NCBI GenBank assembly: GCA_049287565.1
Contig: JBAQGA010000103.1
Coordinates: 1 to 6,978 of the forward strand
Length of the DNA: 6,978 nucleotides
Reading direction: 5' to 3'
Source: UBA8522 sp049287565
GTDB taxonomy: Bacteria; Acidobacteriota; Aminicenantia; Aminicenantales; UBA8522
Below, one piece after another: positions 1 to 4,231 of this stretch (its first letter is position 1; each line of letters begins with the position of its first letter). Both the position numbers and the translations under genes were made by a program. A model generated the notes under the pieces. It saw nothing but the letters and a program-made list of their open reading frames with translations, was not told the DNA's origin and made no database searches.

Positions 1-758
1 CCGATCACCCGGGCCGCCCAGAGCAGCCCCCGCTGGACGATCTTTCGGGCCTCCGGCACATCGAAGTCCTTGGCCACGTGGCCGAGCGAGGTGTAGAAAA
101 CACGACCCTTCCCATACATTTTCTTCCAGATGATAGGCATGACCACGCCCTCGATCCAGGGCGCGTACTTCCCGGAGAAGGTGGTCGTGGCCAAGACTTC
201 GACGATCGGGTCGATTTGCATGTAATACTGCTCGGAGTTCATCTTGAAATCGGCGAGGCCCTTGGTGATCGGATCGTCGTGATCAACAATGTTGACTTCA
301 TAGGGGATGATCCCGCCGGGGTGGGCGACCCACTGCCCTCCGACCATGAACTCGTATTCGACGTTGCTCCGGTGGGCATCGGCCAAGCCGCCGTGCCAGC
401 CGGCCAGCCCGACGCCGCTCTTGATCGCCTCCTCGAGCCCTTTTTCCTGCTCGGGCTTTATCTCTGACATGGTGAAGATATGGACGATGAGGTCGAGGGA
501 TTTTAGCTTCTCGGCATCCAGATAGCTGTCGAGCGTTTGCGAGATCTCGACCTCGAACCCCTGTTCCTGGAGCCAGGGAGCGAAGATATCGACGCATTGT
601 TTCGGCTCATGCCCTTCCCACCCGCCCCAGACGAACAGGGCCTTCTTCTTGGTCGCAGGGCCGGCATTCGTCAGGGCCGCCAACCCAAAGACCAGGACGA
701 CGGCGAGAATGGCCTTGACTCCGCCCCCGAATATCGCGCCAAAACGAGCCGATTTCAT
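1..758 (-). CDS. ThuA-like domain protein, exported, 3' end cut by window edge
   Basis: This reading frame is open from an ATG at 758 to the window edge: 252 codons plus two bases, with no stop. A Sec signal peptide is visible: basic start, hydrophobic AILAVVLVFGLAAL at about residues 16-29, likely cleavage after TNA (residues 30-32). There is no lipobox cysteine. The mature part has the ThuA-like (class I glutamine amidotransferase-like) pattern: ALFVWGGWEGHEP near 40-52, LAGWHGG at 118-124, a conserved HPGG at 146-149, and GKGRVFYTSLGH at 217-228. The family is usually about 230-280 residues, so only a short C-terminus should be missing. GGAG sits 6 bases upstream of the ATG. ThuA proteins are linked to disaccharide use (trehalose in rhizobia) through 3-keto sugars, but the exact reaction is poorly settled. 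The DUF1080 and Gfo/Idh/MocA neighbours fit that role. The family call is firm; substrate and reaction are not known from the sequence. Confidence 0.9.
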   Translation of the reverse strand, partial: MKSARFGAIFGGGVKAILAVVLVFGLAALTNAGPATKKKALFVWGGWEGHEPKQCVDIFAPWLQEQGFEVEISQTLDSYLDAEKLKSLDLIVHIFTMSEIKPEQEKGLEEAIKSGVGLAGWHGGLADAHRSNVEYEFMVGGQWVAHPGGIIPYEVNIVDHDDPITKGLADFKMNSEQYYMQIDPIVEVLATTTFSGKYAPWIEGVVMPIIWKKMYGKGRVFYTSLGHVAKDFDVPEARKIVQRGLLWAARVI

Positions 759-782
759 AGTCTTCTCCTTTATTTACTTTAC

Positions 783-860
783 TGGGGACAGTATATCAAT
801 TTCCTAATTTGCCCGGAACCGATTGCGTCGCAAAAATAGGAAAATGATATACTGTCCCCA
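783..860. repeat. Large imperfect inverted repeat, REP/MITE-like
   Basis: The arms at 783-806 and 837-860 pair over 24 positions with one mismatch (799 against 844). The left arm starts TGGGGACAGTATATC and the right arm ends GATATACTGTCCCCA. The spacer is 30 bases. A tandem copy of the 8-mer CAATTAGC follows at 859-866 and 867-874. The element fills most of the gap between the DUF1080 stop and the ThuA start, so it would fold into a long stem in a shared transcript. No T-run follows on either strand, so it is not a standard intrinsic terminator. The GGGGACAGTATA-type outer sequence resembles palindromes found near REP-associated (IS200-like) tyrosine transposases in other genomes. That link is from memory and is inference. 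No transposase is present here. Confidence 0.8.
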
Positions 861-876
861 ATTAGCCAATTAGCAC

Positions 877-1662
877 TTAGAGCTCGCGGAGCCAGATGTT
901 CCGGTAGCGGACGGGATTCCCGTGGTCCTGGAGTGAGATCGGCAACTTGTCGGCGTGCGCTTTGTACTGCGGCCTCGCCTTGTGGGCCGTCGGGCCCGTC
1001 AGCTCGACGTTATCGTGGACCAGGACGCCGTTGTGAAAGGCGGTCATCCGCGCCGCTTGGAGGAGCTTTCCCGCGGCGTCGAAACGCGGACAGCGGAAGA
1101 CGATGTCGTAGCTCTGCCATTCGCCCGGCTTCCGGCAGGCGTTGATCAACGGCGGGTACTGGCCGTAAATGGCGGCCGCCTGACCGTCGGCATAGGTCCG
1201 GTTGTTGTAGGAGTCAAGCACCTGGACTTCATACATGTCCATCAGGAAAACACCGCTGTTCCCGCGCTCCTGGCCCTCCCCTTTCACCTCGACGGGTGCG
1301 GCCCACTCGATGTGAAGCTGGCAATCCCCGAATCCTTTCTTCGTCCGAATGGACCCCGCCTTGGCCACGACCTCGGCATAGCCGTTCTCGACCTTCCATC
1401 CGGCCGGCCCGCCCTTTCCGTCCTCCCATTTGCTGAGGTCCTTGCCGTCAAAAAGAATGACGGCGTCCGCGGGCGCAGGCATCGGCGGCCCCGCCGGTCC
1501 CGGGTCGACGACCGGCGGCGTGGGCCGGTTCAGATCATGGATGGCCCATTTCTCCACCGCCGCTCTCTGGCTGGCTGGTCCGGAGGACTCCTTGGAAGCC
1601 AATGCCGCGACCAAGCCCGGCATGACCAGCAGGACGACCGCAAATCCCAGGATTTCTTTCAT
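877..1662 (-). CDS. DUF1080 (3-keto-disaccharide hydrolase-type) protein, exported
   Basis: This is a 261-residue protein of the DUF1080 family, a concanavalin-like beta-sandwich fold now linked to hydrolysis of 3-keto-glycosides. A Sec signal peptide is visible (MKEILGFAVVLLVMPGLVAALA, likely cleaved near residue 22), without a lipobox. A proline-rich linker at about 46-66 leads into the domain: ILFDGKDLSKW at 69-79, GNSGVFL at 134-140, EVQVLDSY at 145-152, GEWQSYDIVFRCP at 180-192, and the closing LQDHGNPVRYRNIWLREL at 244-261. The frame also has an ATG at 1668, but GGGAGG lies only two bases before it. The ATG at 1662 is eight bases from the same site, so it is chosen. The upstream oxidoreductase stop lies 18 bases before this start, which indicates one operon. 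The likely job is periplasmic cleavage of the keto sugar made by that oxidoreductase; the substrate is unknown. Confidence 0.9.
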   Translation of the reverse strand: MKEILGFAVVLLVMPGLVAALASKESSGPASQRAAVEKWAIHDLNRPTPPVVDPGPAGPPMPAPADAVILFDGKDLSKWEDGKGGPAGWKVENGYAEVVAKAGSIRTKKGFGDCQLHIEWAAPVEVKGEGQERGNSGVFLMDMYEVQVLDSYNNRTYADGQAAAIYGQYPPLINACRKPGEWQSYDIVFRCPRFDAAGKLLQAARMTAFHNGVLVHDNVELTGPTAHKARPQYKAHADKLPISLQDHGNPVRYRNIWLREL

Positions 1663-1680
1663 CGGCATTTCCTCCCGTCG

Positions 1681-3039
1681 CTACAGTGACCAGCCCTGGC
1701 GATATTCTTTGTGCAGATACTGGTTGGCCTCGGTCAGGTTGGGAAATTCCATCTTCACCGGGTCCCACTCCAGAACGGTCTTGGCTTCCGCCATCCGCAT
1801 GGCGATGTTGCCGAGCAGCATGACCTCGGTCAACGTCCCCGAATAAGAAAAATCCGTGGTCGATTTCTTGCCCTCTTTGATGGCGGCGATCCACTCCTCG
1901 TGGATGCCCGGGGAACGGGGGATAGTCTTTTCGGGACGCTTGTATTCCTTCATTAATTTCTCCGGAAGGAGGCGCGGGTTCTCTCCGTAGGTTCCGCACA
2001 TCAGCATCCCCTTCTTGCCGACAAAAAGGCAGCCGCCACCGTCATCGCCCATCATCCGGCCGTTCTCGAGTTCCTTGGGGCGCAGCGGCATCAGTCCGCC
2101 GTCATACCAGGTCAGCTTGGCCGGCGGCATGTTCCCACGGGCGGGGAACTCGTAGGTGACCATCTCGGCCACCGGGTAGGAGTCCTTGGTGAATTTGGTC
2201 GAACTGGCCTGGATCGTCTTCGGATGACCCAGGTTGAGCGCCCAGAAAGGCTGGTCCATGAGGTGCGCGCCCATATCGCCCAGCGCGCCGGTCCCGAAAT
2301 CCCACCAGCCGCGCCAAGCGAAAGGATGATAGGCCGGATGGAAATAGCGCCACGGCGCCGGGCCGATCCAGAGGTTCCAGTCCAAGGTCGGCGGGCAGGA
2401 GGGCATCTCCTTCGGCGCATCGATGCCCTGGGGCCAGATCGGCCGGTTGGTCCAGACGTGGACCTCGTGGACCGGACCGATGGCGCCGTCCCAGATCCAC
2501 TCGTTGATCAACCGCGCGCCTTCCTTGGAGTGACCCTGGTTGCCCATCTGGGAAACGATCCCGGCCTTCTTGGCTTCCTCGGCCAGCATCCGGGCCTCCT
2601 TGACCGTATGGGTCAGGGGTTTCTGGACGAAGACGTGCTTCCCCATCTTGATGGCCATCAGGGCGATCACGGCGTGGGTGTGGTCCGGCGTGGTGACCGT
2701 GACAGCATCGATACTCTTCTCTTTTTCCAGCATCTCGCGGAAGTCCCTGTACTTGGCGGCCCGGTAGTACTTGTCCTGCTGCTCGGGGGTGTTGTCCTCG
2801 CTCTTCAGGAACTTGGCCATCATCTCGTCATCGACATCGCAGACCGCCACGATGTTCTCGGTGCTGCAGCTGGCGATGTCGGACTGGCCCTTGCCCATGA
2901 CTCCGACGCAGCCGATATTCAGGGTGTCGCTCGGCGCCTTGAAGCCCTTGCCGCCGAGGACGTGTCGGGGAACGATCATCAGCCCGGCCGCGGCGGCGGC
3001 CGACTTCCCCATGAATTCCCGTCGCGTTATGTTTTTCAT
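1681..3039 (-). CDS. Gfo/Idh/MocA family oxidoreductase with Tat signal
   Basis: This is a 452-residue NAD(P)-dependent oxidoreductase of the glucose-fructose oxidoreductase family. It starts with a twin-arginine signal (TRREFM at residues 5-10, then an alanine-rich stretch), so it should fold with its cofactor and then be exported. The Rossmann loop is near 43-51, with the acidic end of the second strand at AVCDVD (65-70). TTPDHTHAV at 116-124 and VQKPLTHTV at 138-146 carry the family's conserved lysine (K140). The C-terminal domain has DWNLWIGPAP at 220-229 and GDMGAHLMD at 254-262. The dinucleotide loop reads GVMGKG where GVGGKG is usual. The frame extends to an ATG at 3201, but that would run into mntP and hide the Tat signal; the ATG at 3039 has AGGAGG four bases upstream. 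It is first gene of the minus-strand trio. The probable reaction is C3 oxidation of a glycoside (inferred); the sugar is unknown. Confidence 0.93.
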   Translation of the reverse strand: MKNITRREFMGKSAAAAAGLMIVPRHVLGGKGFKAPSDTLNIGCVGVMGKGQSDIASCSTENIVAVCDVDDEMMAKFLKSEDNTPEQQDKYYRAAKYRDFREMLEKEKSIDAVTVTTPDHTHAVIALMAIKMGKHVFVQKPLTHTVKEARMLAEEAKKAGIVSQMGNQGHSKEGARLINEWIWDGAIGPVHEVHVWTNRPIWPQGIDAPKEMPSCPPTLDWNLWIGPAPWRYFHPAYHPFAWRGWWDFGTGALGDMGAHLMDQPFWALNLGHPKTIQASSTKFTKDSYPVAEMVTYEFPARGNMPPAKLTWYDGGLMPLRPKELENGRMMGDDGGGCLFVGKKGMLMCGTYGENPRLLPEKLMKEYKRPEKTIPRSPGIHEEWIAAIKEGKKSTTDFSYSGTLTEVMLLGNIAMRMAEAKTVLEWDPVKMEFPNLTEANQYLHKEYRQGWSL

Positions 3040-3047
3040 AAGACCTC

Positions 3048-3066
3048 CTGGGGGGACGTTCCCCAG
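3048..3066 (-). promoter_or_regulatory. Leader hairpin touching the oxidoreductase ribosome binding site
   Basis: On the minus strand CTGGGG and CCCCAG form a 6-base-pair, G/C-rich stem with a 7-base loop in the 5' leader of the oxidoreductase gene. The 3' arm overlaps the first two bases of the AGGAGG ribosome binding site (3044-3049). It could modulate translation, but a stem this short in GC-rich DNA may also be chance. Confidence 0.3.
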
Positions 3067-3126
3067 GGTGCCACCCTTCGAATCAAGCGCCTCCGGGGAC
3101 ATCCGATAAATAAGATCAAGATAAGA

Positions 3127-3153
3127 TTTATACGGACTCGGGCGTTTTGTCAA
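3127..3153 (-). promoter_or_regulatory. Candidate sigma70-type promoter for the Gfo/DUF1080/ThuA genes
   Basis: Read on the minus strand there is a perfect -35 box TTGACA (3153-3148), then 15 bases, then TATAAA (3132-3127). The spacer is shorter than the preferred 17; TAAATC at the 17-base position is a weaker alternative. Transcription would begin near 3120 and leave a leader of about 80 bases before the ATG at 3039. The site lies just after the mntP stop, so the trio can be expressed separately from mntP. Confidence 0.5.
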
Positions 3154-3169
3154 TAAAACCGATTCTCGT

Positions 3170-3730
3170 TCAAAGGTGGTCAGCCAGGATCTTAATCCCA
3201 ATGAGGATCAAGACAAACCCTCCGAGAAGCTCGGCTCTCCGGCCTAAGATCTTCCCCAGGGTTGGAGCGATCCTCATCCCCAGGACCGTCACGATGAAAG
3301 CCACGACCCCGATCACCACGGCCGGGAAGAGGATGGCCACCCGCAGCACGGCCAGGCTCAGCCCGACGGCCAGGGCATCCAGGCTTGTCGCTACCGAGAG
3401 AACAAGCAGGGACAGGCCGCACGTTGGGTCGGTTCTACGAATTTGCGTTTCCTTCTCCGGCTTCAACGACTCGAAGATCATTCTTCCTCCGACGGCAAGG
3501 AGGACGACGAAGGCCGCCCAGTGGTCGTACCTGGCGATATGCTGGATGATTCTCTCGCCGGCCGCCCAGCCGAGGACCGGCATCAGGAACTGGAAGAGCC
3601 CAAAGGAGAAGGCCAGACGGAAGGTCTGGCCCCCCGTCGCCGGCTTCAGGCTTAGCCCGAGGCCGATGGATACGGCGAATGCATCCATCGCCAGGGCCAA
3701 GGCAATCCCCAGGATTAAAAGAAAACTCAC
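3170..3730 (-). CDS. mntP: Manganese efflux pump, MntP family
   Basis: This is a 186-residue integral inner-membrane protein, the normal length for MntP, which exports Mn2+ to limit metal toxicity. It has six hydrophobic segments in two related halves. Each half carries the family's acidic membrane motif: MDAFAVSIGLG at about 15-25 in the first and LDALAVGLSLA at about 117-127 in the second. GLFQ follows at 44-47. A charged loop at about 88-104 (LKPEKETQIRRT) divides the halves. The start codon is GTG; AAGGA lies eight bases upstream, and the next methionine (residue 15) would cut into the first membrane segment, so GTG is preferred. It is transcribed away from padR and is probably not functionally tied to the sugar genes downstream, though read-through is possible because no clear terminator follows. 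I could not fit the upstream region to the yybP-ykoY manganese riboswitch. Confidence 0.92.
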   Translation of the reverse strand: MSFLLILGIALALAMDAFAVSIGLGLSLKPATGGQTFRLAFSFGLFQFLMPVLGWAAGERIIQHIARYDHWAAFVVLLAVGGRMIFESLKPEKETQIRRTDPTCGLSLLVLSVATSLDALAVGLSLAVLRVAILFPAVVIGVVAFIVTVLGMRIAPTLGKILGRRAELLGGFVLILIGIKILADHL

Positions 3731-3749
3731 TCTATCAATCCTTATGCTC

Positions 3750-3757
3750 GCACGTGC
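3750..3757. promoter_or_regulatory. Palindrome in the mntP leader, possible operator
   Basis: GCACGTGC is a perfect 8-base palindrome; with flanks it is a 14-base dyad (3747-3760) with one unmatched pair. It lies just after the predicted mntP transcription start and 20 bases before the GTG start. It could bind a dimeric regulator, but no MntR or similar gene is in the window. Short palindromes of this kind also occur by chance. Confidence 0.25.
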
Positions 3758-3768
3758 AAGAAACTGTC

Positions 3769-3797
3769 ATTTTAAGCTAAACAGGCTAGGTTCACAA
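3769..3797 (-). promoter_or_regulatory. Candidate sigma70-type promoter for mntP
   Basis: On the minus strand TTGTGA (3797-3792, four of six matches to the -35 consensus) is followed after 17 bases by TAAAAT (3774-3769, five of six matches to -10). Transcription would start near 3762, giving a leader of about 30 bases. Spacing and position are good, but the -35 box is weak. Confidence 0.45.
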
Positions 3798-3863
3798 TCC
3801 ATCTGACCAGGCGGGGAGATCTAACAAGAAATTCTCGTGCAACCTTTTGCCAGGTCTCGCGTA

Positions 3864-3890
3864 TATATATTTGTGAAACACAAATAAATA
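3864..3890. promoter_or_regulatory. AT-rich dyad upstream of padR, candidate PadR operator
   Basis: The arms TATATATTTGTG (3864-3875) and CACAAATAAATA (3879-3890) pair at 11 of 12 positions around an AAA centre; the core is ATTTGTG-AAA-CACAAAT. The dyad ends 14 bases before the padR ATG and covers the only TATAAT-like bases in the region (TATATT at 3866-3871). PadR proteins typically bind inverted repeats overlapping their own promoter, so this is the natural autoregulation site. Binding is inferred. A matching -35 box is not clear: TTGCCA at 3847-3852 is too close. Confidence 0.5.
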
Positions 3891-3904
3891 GGTAGAGAGG
3901 TTCG

Positions 3905-4231
3905 ATGAAGGAGATCAGCAAAGCGGAAGAGATGGTGCTCCTGACCATTCTGCGTTTGGGAGACGAGGCTTACGGCGTGACCATCCGGAGACAGCTCCGC
4001 AAAGACACAGGGAAAGACTACACCTACGGCACCCTCTACGGCCTCTTGAGACAGATGGACCAGAAGGGCTATATCCGGAAGACCAAAGGAGAGCCTCTCC
4101 CCCAAAAGGGCGGGCGGAGCAAATCTTATTTCAAGCTCACTCCCGTGGGGGTTCGGGCCCTGAAAGACGCCGCCGAGCTTCACCGGCGCATCTGGAAAGA
4201 TTTCAGCGTGCTTTCCTGGGAAAAATCATGA
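3905..4231 (+). CDS. PadR-family transcriptional regulator
   Basis: This is a 108-residue winged-helix repressor of the short PadR type, which binds DNA as a dimer and is released by an effector. The N-terminal helix-turn-helix region is seen in EEMVLLTILRLGDEAYGVTI (8-27). The recognition helix region YGTLYGLLRQMDQKGYI lies at 41-57, and the wing with GGRSKSYFKLTPVGVRAL at 69-86. Only a short C-terminal helix follows (about 87-108), enough for dimer contact but not for a separate ligand domain. GAGAGG lies four bases before the ATG. The stop overlaps the start of the permease gene (ATGA at 4228-4231), so the two are translationally coupled. PadR next to prefix-domain permeases is a recurrent pairing in Acidobacteria-like genomes. 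It probably represses its own operon through the dyad at 3864-3890; its inducer is unknown. Confidence 0.93.
   Translation: MKEISKAEEMVLLTILRLGDEAYGVTIRRQLRKDTGKDYTYGTLYGLLRQMDQKGYIRKTKGEPLPQKGGRSKSYFKLTPVGVRALKDAAELHRRIWKDFSVLSWEKS

Noticed and set aside
78..839. Several overlapping open frames on both strands at the left end.
   Set aside because: They all lie over the ThuA-like gene or the inverted repeat and show no protein family features.
783..860. The large inverted repeat as an intrinsic terminator.
   Set aside because: The 30-base loop and the lack of a T-run on either side do not fit; there is also no CRISPR-like spacing or further repeat unit.
955..1689. Long plus-strand open frame opposite the DUF1080 gene.
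   Set aside because: It is an antisense shadow of a clear family member, with no domain pattern and no fitting ribosome site.
2224..3156. Long plus-strand open frame opposite the oxidoreductase gene.
   Set aside because: It mirrors the coding strand of a well-supported gene; the translation lacks any recognisable domain and comes from GC-rich codon structure.
3040..3201. N-terminal 54-codon extension of the oxidoreductase frame up to an ATG at 3201.
   Set aside because: It overlaps the end of mntP, contains the predicted promoter, and puts an unrelated peptide before a clear Tat signal that has its own AGGAGG site.
3731..3830. Possible yybP-ykoY manganese riboswitch before mntP.
   Set aside because: The conserved loop sequences could not be located, and the predicted promoter leaves a leader of only about 30 bases, too short for that riboswitch.
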